The notes under the pieces are model-generated. The model was not told the origin of the DNA. It did not search any database and saw only the letters and a program-made list of their open reading frames with translations. This document shows, piece by piece, positions 40,310-48,062 of a DNA stretch of 64,000 nt. The stretch is taken from positions 3,038,001-3,102,000 of the forward strand of contig NZ_PGEX01000001.1 in assembly GCF_002797675.1 (NCBI RefSeq), in the 5' to 3' direction. The stretch comes from Hallerella succinigenes (GTDB taxonomy: Bacteria; Fibrobacterota; Fibrobacteria; Fibrobacterales; Fibrobacteraceae). Positions within the stretch are counted from its first letter, which is position 1. Every line of letters begins with the position of its first letter. The position numbers and the translations under genes are program-made.

Positions 40310-41560
40310 ATGAAACTCGGAATTCGGACATGGGCTTTACTCTGCGGAATGCTTCCGGCATTCGGATTTTCCGCATTTATCCAAAGTCCGATACCCCCGT
40401 CCACGTCCAAGAATTTTTTCAAGGACATGAACGGCGACAGTCAAATGGACCAGGTGGAAATCGTTTTTTTGGGGAATCTTTCCCGTGAATATCTCGATTC
40501 CACTGTCGCCCGTCTAGAACTCAACTGGAAGGATTCGAACGGGATTTCCCAGGTTCTGACTTTCCCAGGCTCCGAACTTCCGTTCAACGCTTCTAACGTG
40601 AATTCGATCGTTCTCGACCTTTCCCAAAATCCGAACCTTTACCGCAACACATCCCTCACCGAAAAATCCAAGACAGCAAAAATCGTTTTCCGCGATTCGT
40701 CCGAGTTGCCGATTTCGATGAGCGAAAAGCTCTCGCCGATTGTCGAAAGCGCTTACCTCGCTCATCACGGTTCGGGGAAGGATTCCCTGCGGGTGCGCTT
40801 TTCGGAACCGGTTTCTGAAACTTCTCCGAATGCGGACTTTTTAGAATTCAAGCATGCTGGAGACGTGCAAACCATTTCTGCCGCTCAAGTCGAATGGGAT
40901 GCAGACCGTTCTTCAGTTCTGCTCATTTGGGATGCAGGTCAAGGTTTCCCCCTTCCGCGTGACAGCATCCGCGTTCTCGCCGGCATGTTGCAGGATTCCC
41001 TTTTGAACAAATCCCTGGCGACTGCTCCTTATGCAAAAATAGCCGGAGCCTATCCGTTTGAATTGCAAACAAATTCACTCGCAATGATACGGGAATCCGA
41101 TACACTGGACCATGCTCCGATCTTTGAACGCGTCTTTGCCGATACTTCGGCAAAACTTCCCTCTTCCGCAGAACACGGCGTCGCCTTAAAAATCGGCGGG
41201 AAGGACTTCCGCGAATACGTTCAAGAATTTGCAAACAGCTCTACGGAAAAGGTTCTCCCGAGCGACATTTCCATTCACCTATCACTCCGCCTTTACACAA
41301 CGTCCGGCGCCTACGTCACCAGTGTCACATCCGAAACTTCCTGCTCGGACTCTCACTTTTTAAACGGTAACTGCCTCGAAAATCCGCAGACCTTCTTCCT
41401 CAAATGGAACCTGATGGCGAACGACCGTTCCATCGTTGCGACCGGCGCCTACCTCGCTAAAATTTTTGCCACCATCCGTTACAAAGACAAAGTTCTCTGG
41501 AAAAGCGACAGCGGAAAGAACGCCGCGCAGATCTGGGGAGTCAAAAGGAACTTGAAATAG
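40310..41560 (+). CDS. Secreted protein with DxNxD-type module and GH9-like C-terminal tail
   Basis: 416 residues with a signal peptide (MKLGIRTWALLCGMLPAFGFSA). An opening acidic module (FKDMNGDSQMDQVEIVF) is the same kind as the DSDGDGLADQVFAEF modules in both GH9 enzymes of this window, then Ig-like segments (ESAYLAHHGSGKDSLRVRFSEPVSE parallels ISxxxxL...LxxSEP in the GH9s). The C-terminus ends LKWNLMANDRSIVATGAYLAKI ... IWGVKRNLK, matching the GH9 TGAYI ... FGxRR endings. It carries no catalytic domain, so it may be a structural or binding surface protein using the same export route. It is followed after 1 base by the HAD gene. Confidence 0.85.
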   Translation: MKLGIRTWALLCGMLPAFGFSAFIQSPIPPSTSKNFFKDMNGDSQMDQVEIVFLGNLSREYLDSTVARLELNWKDSNGISQVLTFPGSELPFNASNVNSIVLDLSQNPNLYRNTSLTEKSKTAKIVFRDSSELPISMSEKLSPIVESAYLAHHGSGKDSLRVRFSEPVSETSPNADFLEFKHAGDVQTISAAQVEWDADRSSVLLIWDAGQGFPLPRDSIRVLAGMLQDSLLNKSLATAPYAKIAGAYPFELQTNSLAMIRESDTLDHAPIFERVFADTSAKLPSSAEHGVALKIGGKDFREYVQEFANSSTEKVLPSDISIHLSLRLYTTSGAYVTSVTSETSCSDSHFLNGNCLENPQTFFLKWNLMANDRSIVATGAYLAKIFATIRYKDKVLWKSDSGKNAAQIWGVKRNLK

Positions 41561-41561
41561 C

Positions 41562-42425
41562 ATGGAATCTTTTGAGCGCGAAATCTACGCCCATTATTTT
41601 GAAGTCGAAAATTTTCAACCCATGCCGAACGAAACGAAGTCTGTCAGCCTAGACTTTTTGCTCGAAAATTACGAAGCCTTTTTCTTTGACGCCTTCGGCA
41701 CCTTCTACTGCCAAAATGAATACGTTTACCCCGGAGCCGTCGAAATGTACAACAAGGTTCGCGCTTCGGGAAAGCCGATGCGCCTCGTGACAAATGCGGC
41801 TTCCACATCCATTCCGCTGATGGTCGAAAGCCTTGCCCGCATGCAAATTCCTTTCGAAGCCTCGGAAATTCTTTCTTCGGGCGATCTTTTTGCGCCTTTC
41901 GCCAAGGAAAAAGGCATTCACGAAGCCTTTTACATCGGACGCCCCAATGGGACGCATTTCGTGGAAAAAGGCGGGGTCCAAATTTCGGACAATCCTTCCG
42001 AGAACACGGTAATCGTTTCGGCGACGGGAAAAGAAGAGCACCTTTTTGAAGACGCGCTGAAGATTCTCCGTCGCCCTGGAGCCAAAATGGTCGTTTTGAA
42101 TCCGGACGCCTGGGCTCCCCGTATTCACGCGCCGAGAGAAGGCGTTTCGGGCTGTTATGCGCATCGTCTTTACAAGGAAGCCCATCCCGAGACTTTCTAC
42201 TTCGGAAAGCCCTTCAAAGCCTTGTACGAAAAGGCTCTAGCCTCTCTTCCGCGCAAAATGAAGACCGTGATGATCGGAGATACGCTCGCCACGGATATCG
42301 GCGGTGCAATGCATGCTGGAATCGATGCGGCACTCCTCATCGGCAGAAACCAGCCCGCCGCGGAACTCGAAGACGATGAAAAATTCTTGAAACTTCGCCC
42401 CACTTATTATCTGGATAAGCTTTAA
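41562..42425 (+). CDS. HAD-superfamily phosphatase (NagD-like, type IIA)
   Basis: 287 residues. HAD motifs: I as FFFDAFGTFYC (nucleophile Asp; DxFGT rather than the common DLDGVL), II as LVTNAAS, a Lys region, and III/IV as MIGDTLATDIGGAMHAGIDAALL. The insert between motifs II and III matches the C2A cap of NagD-like enzymes. Substrate unknown, probably a small phosphate ester. It begins 1 base after the secreted protein gene, closing the aspartoacylase cluster. Confidence 0.88.
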   Translation: MESFEREIYAHYFEVENFQPMPNETKSVSLDFLLENYEAFFFDAFGTFYCQNEYVYPGAVEMYNKVRASGKPMRLVTNAASTSIPLMVESLARMQIPFEASEILSSGDLFAPFAKEKGIHEAFYIGRPNGTHFVEKGGVQISDNPSENTVIVSATGKEEHLFEDALKILRRPGAKMVVLNPDAWAPRIHAPREGVSGCYAHRLYKEAHPETFYFGKPFKALYEKALASLPRKMKTVMIGDTLATDIGGAMHAGIDAALLIGRNQPAAELEDDEKFLKLRPTYYLDKL

Positions 42426-42466
42426 ATAGCTTGCCAAAATTGTCAAATTTTAACTAAATTAAACAT

Positions 42467-42537
42467 CTCCCTGATATTCTAGGGAAACTTAGCTAGCCCA
42501 AAAAGTTTTTGGACCGGTTTTTTTGTTTTCCAGGGAG
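42467..42537 (+). promoter_or_regulatory. Structured leader of the ornithine carbamoyltransferase gene, possible attenuator
   Basis: CTCCCTG at 42467-42473 is the exact complement of CAGGGAG at 42531-42537. Between them CCAAAAA / TTTTTGG forms a hairpin followed by a run of seven T residues (42518-42524), which looks like an intrinsic terminator placed 30 bases before the argF ATG. A plausible promoter (TTGCCA at 42431, 17 bases, CTAAAT) would start RNA near 42466. It may instead just end the upstream cluster. Confidence 0.45.
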
Positions 42538-42553
42538 AAGAAGGAATAACTCA

Positions 42554-43507
42554 ATGATCGAAAAAAACCGTCATCTTTTACGTCTCGCCGACTGGAGCGA
42601 GGAACGCATCCTCGAAACGGTCGACATTGCTATGCGCCTGAAAAAAGAAGTCCACAATGGACAGTTTTCTGATCGATTCCACGGTCAGACGATTGGCATG
42701 TTCTTTGAGAAACCTTCTCTCCGCACGATTACGACTTTCCAGGTCGGCATTCACCAGCTCGGCGGTGCCGCCGTTCTGCTCGCACCGGATTCCATCGGTC
42801 TCGGCAAGCGTGAAAGCGTCCATGACGTAGCCACGTGCCTTTCCCGCTGGGTCAATGCTCTCGTCGTTCGCTGCTTCAAACAGGAACTCGTCGAGAAGCT
42901 CGCCGAATACGGCAACATTCCGGTCGTAAACGCCTTGACCGACGACTCCCATCCTTGCCAGGCCTTCGCATTCGCCCAGACCATCAAGGAACAGGTCGGC
43001 GACTTCAAGGGCAATACGATTGCCTTTATCGGTGACGGCAACAACGTCGCCAACTCCTTCCTCGTTCTTTGCGCAAAGCTCGGCATGAACTTCACGCTCG
43101 CTTGCCCGAAGGGTTTTGAACAGCCGACTTCCGTCATCGACGAAATGCAGCCGTTCTTCAAGCAGCACGGCACGCAGTACCGCGTATTCAACGATCCGAA
43201 GGAAGCCGTCAAGGACGCAGATATTCTTTACAGCGACGTCTGGGTCTCCATGGGCCAGGAAGGCGAAAAAGACTCGAAGCAGAGCCACTTTCTTCCGTTC
43301 CAGATCAACGACTCCCTTCTGAAGCTTGCTCCGGCTCACTGCAAGGTCAGCCACTGCCTCCCGGCTCACCGTGGCGAAGAAATCACGGATTCCGTGATGG
43401 ATAACCTCAAGGTAAACCTCTCCTTCGAAGAAGCGGAAAACCGGCTGCACGCTCACAAGGCTGTGCTCTGGCAGTTGATGACTCCGACTTCCGAACTCGG
43501 CAAGTAA
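42554..43507 (+). CDS. argF: Ornithine carbamoyltransferase
   Basis: 317 residues from the ATG at 42554, preceded by GAAGGAA; an in-frame upstream start would read through the leader hairpin. It makes citrulline from ornithine and carbamoyl phosphate. Carbamoyl-phosphate site FEKPSLRT is present but the next residue is Ile instead of Arg (consensus SxRTR); HPCQ and the ornithine-site Cys in HCLPAHRGEEI are intact. FEKPS rather than FFNPS argues against the N-acetyl- or N-succinyl-ornithine variants. It is flanked by its own leader and terminator. Confidence 0.9.
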   Translation: MIEKNRHLLRLADWSEERILETVDIAMRLKKEVHNGQFSDRFHGQTIGMFFEKPSLRTITTFQVGIHQLGGAAVLLAPDSIGLGKRESVHDVATCLSRWVNALVVRCFKQELVEKLAEYGNIPVVNALTDDSHPCQAFAFAQTIKEQVGDFKGNTIAFIGDGNNVANSFLVLCAKLGMNFTLACPKGFEQPTSVIDEMQPFFKQHGTQYRVFNDPKEAVKDADILYSDVWVSMGQEGEKDSKQSHFLPFQINDSLLKLAPAHCKVSHCLPAHRGEEITDSVMDNLKVNLSFEEAENRLHAHKAVLWQLMTPTSELGK

Positions 43508-43522
43508 TCCATTTGAGATTCA

Positions 43523-43553
43523 AAAAAACTCCGCAGATGCGGAGCTTTTTTTT
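43523..43553. terminator. Bidirectional terminator between argF and the phoR-like kinase gene
   Basis: AAAAAACTCCGCA and TGCGGAGCTTTTTT flank a GA loop; the tracts on both sides allow termination in both directions for these convergent genes. Confidence 0.9.
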
Positions 43554-43570
43554 GGAAACGATTTAAAAAA

Positions 43571-44914
43571 TTAACGGAATTCGACGCGAATTTCAGTTCC
43601 CACGCCAACCGTCGAATGCAAAACGATTTTTGCCCCATGGACTTCGGCAATATGCTTCACAATGGCAAGACCTAAGCCCGTGCCGCCTGTCGCCTTGGAA
43701 CGGCTTTTGTCCACACGGTAAAAGCGTTCAAAAATACGCGGCTGATTTTCTTCGGGAATTCCGATGCCCGTATCTTTGACTGTAAAAGTTTTGTTCCGCA
43801 CCAAGACCTGCACATTTCCGCCTTCTTCCGTATAACGGATGGCGTTATCGATCAGGTTATAGAACATTTCAAAAAGTAAACGGGAATTCCCCTGGATTTC
43901 AGAAGCCTCTTCGACTTTCAAAGAAACTGGCACCTTCTTCTTTTTCGCATTCAAGGAAAGCTCCTCGATGCAGTTCAAAGCGATCTTTTCAAGGTTCACC
44001 GATTCTTTCAAGTCCAAGGATGCATTCGGCGCATCCAGTTTCGAAAGCGTCATGATATCGTTTGCAATCGAAAGCAAGCGATTCGCTTCCTTGTGAATTT
44101 TCCCTGCAAAGTCTTTGATGTCTTCGGGCTTCGCGATGCCACTTTCGATGAGTTCTGCATATCCCGAAATAGACGTAAGCGGAGTTTTCAATTCATGCGA
44201 TGCGTTTGCGGTAAATTCATCGCGCATCTGTACCGTTTTAAGCTTTTCATTCGAAAGCTGTTCCACGGTATTCTGCAGTTCACGGTTCTGTTCGCGGATC
44301 GTTTTCACAAGCGGAGCGATTTCCGGGTAAATGCCCTCGTCATCCATCAGCTCGGGCTGTCCCAAATTTTGAGCGAGCTTCTGCACCGGCCGCACAAAGG
44401 CGCGCCCAAGTCCAAAAGCGAGCAAAATAGCCGCAAGGACAATCGCCAGAAGCAAAGCGAGCAAATACGGCATCGTCTCGGAAAAGGCTTCGTGCAAGCT
44501 TGCCTGTTGACGGCTCAAACGCAAAACCTTTCCATCCTTCAGCCGAATGGCGCAGTAAAATTCATTTGCATTCGACGTTACCGAATACCGAAAATCTTCG
44601 CCAAAGCCTTTGGTAAACGCTTCCACGACTTCAGGGCGATTTTTATGATTTTCCATTTGCGCCGTTTCTGCATTGCTTTCAAAAAGCACGTTTCCCGGTT
44701 CATCGATCAGGGTAATGCGCAAACTGTCACTCGCATACGGTGCGAGAGATTCTGCATTTTCATAAGCCAGTGCAACGATATGCGCCGTTTCACGCAAATC
44801 GCCTTTCAGCTGCTCGGTCATTTCTTTTTCAAAGACCTGCGACGTAAAATACACCGCAAACAGAGCAGCCAACACTCCGACATAAATCAGACTGAATCTT
44901 AAACTGTTCTTCAT
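43571..44914 (-). CDS. phoR: Phosphate-responsive sensor histidine kinase (PhoR-like)
   Basis: 447 residues: N-terminal membrane helix, ~130-residue periplasmic sensor region, second membrane helix (LLALLLAIVLAAILLAFGLG), a HAMP-like linker (VRPVQKLAQNL), HisKA with phospho-His in ANASHELKTPLTS and HATPase motifs FYNLIDNAIRYT, DTGIGIPEE and GGTGLGLAI. The start overlaps the response regulator stop (ATGA), so the pair is coupled. Assignment to PhoR rests on the regulator type and on the phosphate transporter heading the operon; the sensor domain is larger than the minimal PhoR. Confidence 0.88.
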   Translation of the reverse strand: MKNSLRFSLIYVGVLAALFAVYFTSQVFEKEMTEQLKGDLRETAHIVALAYENAESLAPYASDSLRITLIDEPGNVLFESNAETAQMENHKNRPEVVEAFTKGFGEDFRYSVTSNANEFYCAIRLKDGKVLRLSRQQASLHEAFSETMPYLLALLLAIVLAAILLAFGLGRAFVRPVQKLAQNLGQPELMDDEGIYPEIAPLVKTIREQNRELQNTVEQLSNEKLKTVQMRDEFTANASHELKTPLTSISGYAELIESGIAKPEDIKDFAGKIHKEANRLLSIANDIMTLSKLDAPNASLDLKESVNLEKIALNCIEELSLNAKKKKVPVSLKVEEASEIQGNSRLLFEMFYNLIDNAIRYTEEGGNVQVLVRNKTFTVKDTGIGIPEENQPRIFERFYRVDKSRSKATGGTGLGLAIVKHIAEVHGAKIVLHSTVGVGTEIRVEFR

Positions 44915-45582
44915 TCTGCTTTATACCCCACGTTTCGAACTGTCTGGATCAAAAAAGCCTGTTCGCCGAGTTTCTGTCGAAGCGTTTTCACATGCATGTC
45001 TACGGTACGCGTGTCCATATCAAAATCAATCCCCCAGATTTTTTCAAGAATCTGCTGTCTCGAAAAAACAATTCCGGGATTTCCAATCAGGAGCTTTAAG
45101 AGTTCATATTCTTTGAACGTGAGTTCCACCGGATTTCCGCCTACCGTCACCGCATGGCGTTTGTCGTCAATACTCACGTCTCCCAAAGAGACCTGCACAG
45201 CATCTTCCGCACGCCCCTTTCCAAAACGGCGCAGAACCGCTCTCACGCGGGAAATCAATTCAAGGATTCCAAAAGGTTTTGCCATGTAATCGTCTGCGCC
45301 GAGGTCCAAGCCCTTGACCTTGTCGAGTTCCGTTCCTTTGGCGGTCAACATAATGACTGGAATATTCCGCGTATTTTCTTGACTGCGGAGTCGCTTGAGA
45401 ATGCTCAAGCCATCTTCTCCTGGCAACATGATGTCCAAAATAAACAGCTCTGGAAGATCCATTTTTAACTGTTCGTCCATCGCCTTTCCGCAGTCAAAAG
45501 CCATGACTTCAAAGCCACTGCTTTTTAAAGCGTAGCTTTCCATTTCACGCACTTCCGCATCATCTTCTACGATATAAATCAT
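44911..45582 (-). CDS. phoB: OmpR/PhoB-family response regulator
   Basis: 223 residues from the ATG at 45582 (MIYIVEDDAEV), which overlaps the transporter stop by ATGA; a longer reading would begin inside the transporter gene. Receiver: acidic pair EDD, phospho-Asp in LFILDIMLPGEDG, Lys in AKPFG. The winged-helix output has LTFKEYELLKLL and DTRTVDMHVKTLRQKL. With its kinase and the phosphate transporter it forms a probable PhoBR system; four TTTACA repeats upstream of the operon are its candidate binding site. Confidence 0.92.
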   Translation of the reverse strand: MIYIVEDDAEVREMESYALKSSGFEVMAFDCGKAMDEQLKMDLPELFILDIMLPGEDGLSILKRLRSQENTRNIPVIMLTAKGTELDKVKGLDLGADDYMAKPFGILELISRVRAVLRRFGKGRAEDAVQVSLGDVSIDDKRHAVTVGGNPVELTFKEYELLKLLIGNPGIVFSRQQILEKIWGIDFDMDTRTVDMHVKTLRQKLGEQAFLIQTVRNVGYKAE

Positions 45583-47837
45583 ACGTTTGCCGCTGAGGTT
45601 TGAGGTTTCACCGTTAAAAATTTTTTGCTGGCTTTGGCAACGGAGCAGACTGCATCGATCAAAGCCCAAGACTCATAAAGAATAGTTAAATAAAGTATTT
45701 CGGAACGAATGTTCTCGGAGCTTTTCCGCATCATTTCGGATTTACGCTCTGCAAAAAATTTCGAACCTTCCGCACGGAGCTTGTCTCGCACGGCGTCGTA
45801 AAGTTCAAACTGCATCGATTCTACCATGTCGGCGGTTTCTTCGACAAGGGCCTTTACCCTTATTGCCGAACGCAGTAAAAATTTCCGCTTATCGTTCCCT
45901 TCAATGACGCAGAACGCATTGTCTACGTGCATTTTGCAAGACGAAGAGATTTGCTGTAAGCAGAAGAGAGCGTCTCCCATGAAATCATTTGCCTGGTAAA
46001 GGAAGAAGTTTTTCACAACCATGTCTTCTTGAGCAAGGCGTTCCGTGCAGAGCGAACCATGGCGACGGTTCCGTTCGATGTGCTTTTTCAAAATCTTAAT
46101 TTGTTTGTGTACCGAGCGGAGTTTGCTTAAGTCTTCCCGCAAAAAACCGACAATGATTTTTTCGTAGCAGTCCGCACTCCAACGAAGGACTTCACTCCAT
46201 TCGCCACGGCTGTAATCCTGAATTAACGGGTAAACCTTGGTTTCGGGACTTGCCGCTAGAATCTTTTCAAAGCGTTCCGCCGTTTTATCCTTTTTATTTT
46301 CACGATACTTGAGATTTGAGCGCACCAGAATAAAAATCACCACGGCAAAGAGTGCAAAAATCACCGGAAGGCCGCCAAAGTAAAGCACAGAAGCAACCAG
46401 CGAAGCACTTGCAAAAGCGGCAAACGCGGTCAAGAACCAGCCACCGATCACCGAAAGCACTCCCGTAATGCGATAGACCGCCGTTTCACGATTCCAGGCT
46501 CTATCTGCAAGGCTTGTACCCATCGCCACCATGAAGGTAACATAGGTTGTCGAAAGGGGAAGTTTTAACGATGTGCCAAGCGCAATCAAGGAACTGGCAA
46601 GCATCAAGTTCACACAGGCGCGCAGCAAATCAAAGGCCGCCCCATCCTCTTCCAAGATCATTTCCTTCGTATTGAAGCGCTCTTCAATTTTAGAAGAAAG
46701 GCTTTCCGGAATTCGAGCCGAAATGAACTTTGCAACGCCGTTCGAGCCACGGACCAGAGCTCTCGCCACCGGATTCGTTCCAAAGATTTCATCGGAAGAA
46801 GTCTGCGAAGCGAGCGATACCGAAGTCTGCACCACCTTCTTTGCCTTTTTCGAAAAAACGAGCGAAATCACCATGGTAACTCCGGCAATCATCAACAAGT
46901 ACCACTGCCCAGGTTCCGACTTGAGCAAGAACGCCATATTGTAATTCGCCGGCGTTCCCGAATCTTCAAGCAAATGCTGCAACGAAGAAAGGCTCGTCAG
47001 CGGAACGCCCACAAAGTTCACCAGGTCGTTTCCCGCAAAGGCGAGAGCCAGCGAGAAAGTGCCAAACGCAATGATCAACTTCAGCACATTGACTTTGATC
47101 GCATGCAAAAGATGGCAAAGCAGAAAGAATCCAACAAACATGAAAACAAGCAAAGCTCTTTCGTTTTCCGCCATAAAAGCCCTGTAGCCATCACCCACAA
47201 AGCTCATGTTCTTCAAGCCCTTCACAAGGATAAAGTAAAAGATCGAGGTCAGGGAAATACTTCCAAAAATACCGACGAAATACCGCAGATTCTTGCGATA
47301 CCCGAACGAAAATACAAGGCGCGTCACATACTGCACCGCAAGCCCCACCACAAAAGCGATCGCCACAGAAAGGAAAATGCCCATGATCACGGTGAACGCT
47401 TTCGTCGTATTGATCAAATTCCCCAGTTCCAAAGTATCATCGCCGATAATTTTTATGCAGGCAATCGCCACCGAGGCGCCCAACAGTTCAAAGACCATCG
47501 AAACCGTTGTCGAGGTCGGCATCCCCAGCGTATTGAAAATATCGAGCAAAATCACATCGGTAAACATCACCGCAGCAAAAACGCACATCAGTTCCGCAAA
47601 GGTGTAATACTGCGGCATGTAAATACCATGCCTTGCGATATCCATCATTCCGCTGCTGAACGTCGCTCCGCAAAAAACGCCAATCGCTGCAAAAACCATC
47701 AACGTTTTGAATCGGAACGCTTTACAACCGACAGCCGAACTCAAGAAATTGACCGCATCATTGCTCACGCCCACAAAAAGATCAAAAAGGGCTAAAGTTA
47801 AAAGCATGGCTACAAGAATTACGTAAAAAGTCATCAT
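45579..47837 (-). CDS. pit: PiT-family inorganic phosphate transporter with C-terminal PhoU-like cytoplasmic domain
   Basis: 752 residues. Two PiT signature repeats: GVSNDAVNFLSSAVGCKAF with LGMPTSTTVSMVFELLGASVA in the N-terminal half, and KLPLSTTYVTFMVAMGTSLADRAW in the C-terminal membrane half; about ten membrane segments. Residues ~520-745 are soluble and helical, with spacing like PhoU domains. Such long PiT proteins are known outside Proteobacteria. It probably imports phosphate or metal-phosphate and its tail may signal to PhoR. It is first in the operon with phoB and phoR. Confidence 0.9.
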   Translation of the reverse strand: MMTFYVILVAMLLTLALFDLFVGVSNDAVNFLSSAVGCKAFRFKTLMVFAAIGVFCGATFSSGMMDIARHGIYMPQYYTFAELMCVFAAVMFTDVILLDIFNTLGMPTSTTVSMVFELLGASVAIACIKIIGDDTLELGNLINTTKAFTVIMGIFLSVAIAFVVGLAVQYVTRLVFSFGYRKNLRYFVGIFGSISLTSIFYFILVKGLKNMSFVGDGYRAFMAENERALLVFMFVGFFLLCHLLHAIKVNVLKLIIAFGTFSLALAFAGNDLVNFVGVPLTSLSSLQHLLEDSGTPANYNMAFLLKSEPGQWYLLMIAGVTMVISLVFSKKAKKVVQTSVSLASQTSSDEIFGTNPVARALVRGSNGVAKFISARIPESLSSKIEERFNTKEMILEEDGAAFDLLRACVNLMLASSLIALGTSLKLPLSTTYVTFMVAMGTSLADRAWNRETAVYRITGVLSVIGGWFLTAFAAFASASLVASVLYFGGLPVIFALFAVVIFILVRSNLKYRENKKDKTAERFEKILAASPETKVYPLIQDYSRGEWSEVLRWSADCYEKIIVGFLREDLSKLRSVHKQIKILKKHIERNRRHGSLCTERLAQEDMVVKNFFLYQANDFMGDALFCLQQISSSCKMHVDNAFCVIEGNDKRKFLLRSAIRVKALVEETADMVESMQFELYDAVRDKLRAEGSKFFAERKSEMMRKSSENIRSEILYLTILYESWALIDAVCSVAKASKKFLTVKPQTSAANV

Positions 47838-47921
47838 AAAAACCTCTTGCTATTAAGGTAAAATGACGCCAAAACAACCTCAAGTGAACAAAGCAAGGAT
47901 TTCCAAAGGTTTTATTCTCCC

Positions 47922-47959
47922 TTTACAAATAATTTACCCGACTTTACATAGATTTTACA
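47922..47959 (-). promoter_or_regulatory. Candidate Pho box: four TTTAC(A/C) repeats at 11-10-11 bp spacing
   Basis: TTTACA at 47922, TTTACC at 47933, TTTACA at 47943 and TTTACA at 47954 (plus strand). Read toward the transporter the units are TGTAAA separated by about 11 bp, the helical pitch used by PhoB/PhoP tandem sites. They end ~85 bases before the transporter ATG, and ~100 bases before the divergent gene at 48063. Confidence 0.6.
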
Positions 47960-48062
47960 AAACAAGACTTAGCCAATTCCATCCCCTTCCTTTAGGTTTC
48001 TGTGGAAAAAACGCATTTACCTTGTAAAATAGTGTTTATATTCTAAATAAGGTGTAAAACCG

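Noticed and set aside
42509-42553. Longer start for ornithine carbamoyltransferase
   Set aside because: The extra residues (MDRFFCFPGRRRNN) translate the T-run hairpin leader; the ATG at 42554 has the ribosome site and matches the family start.
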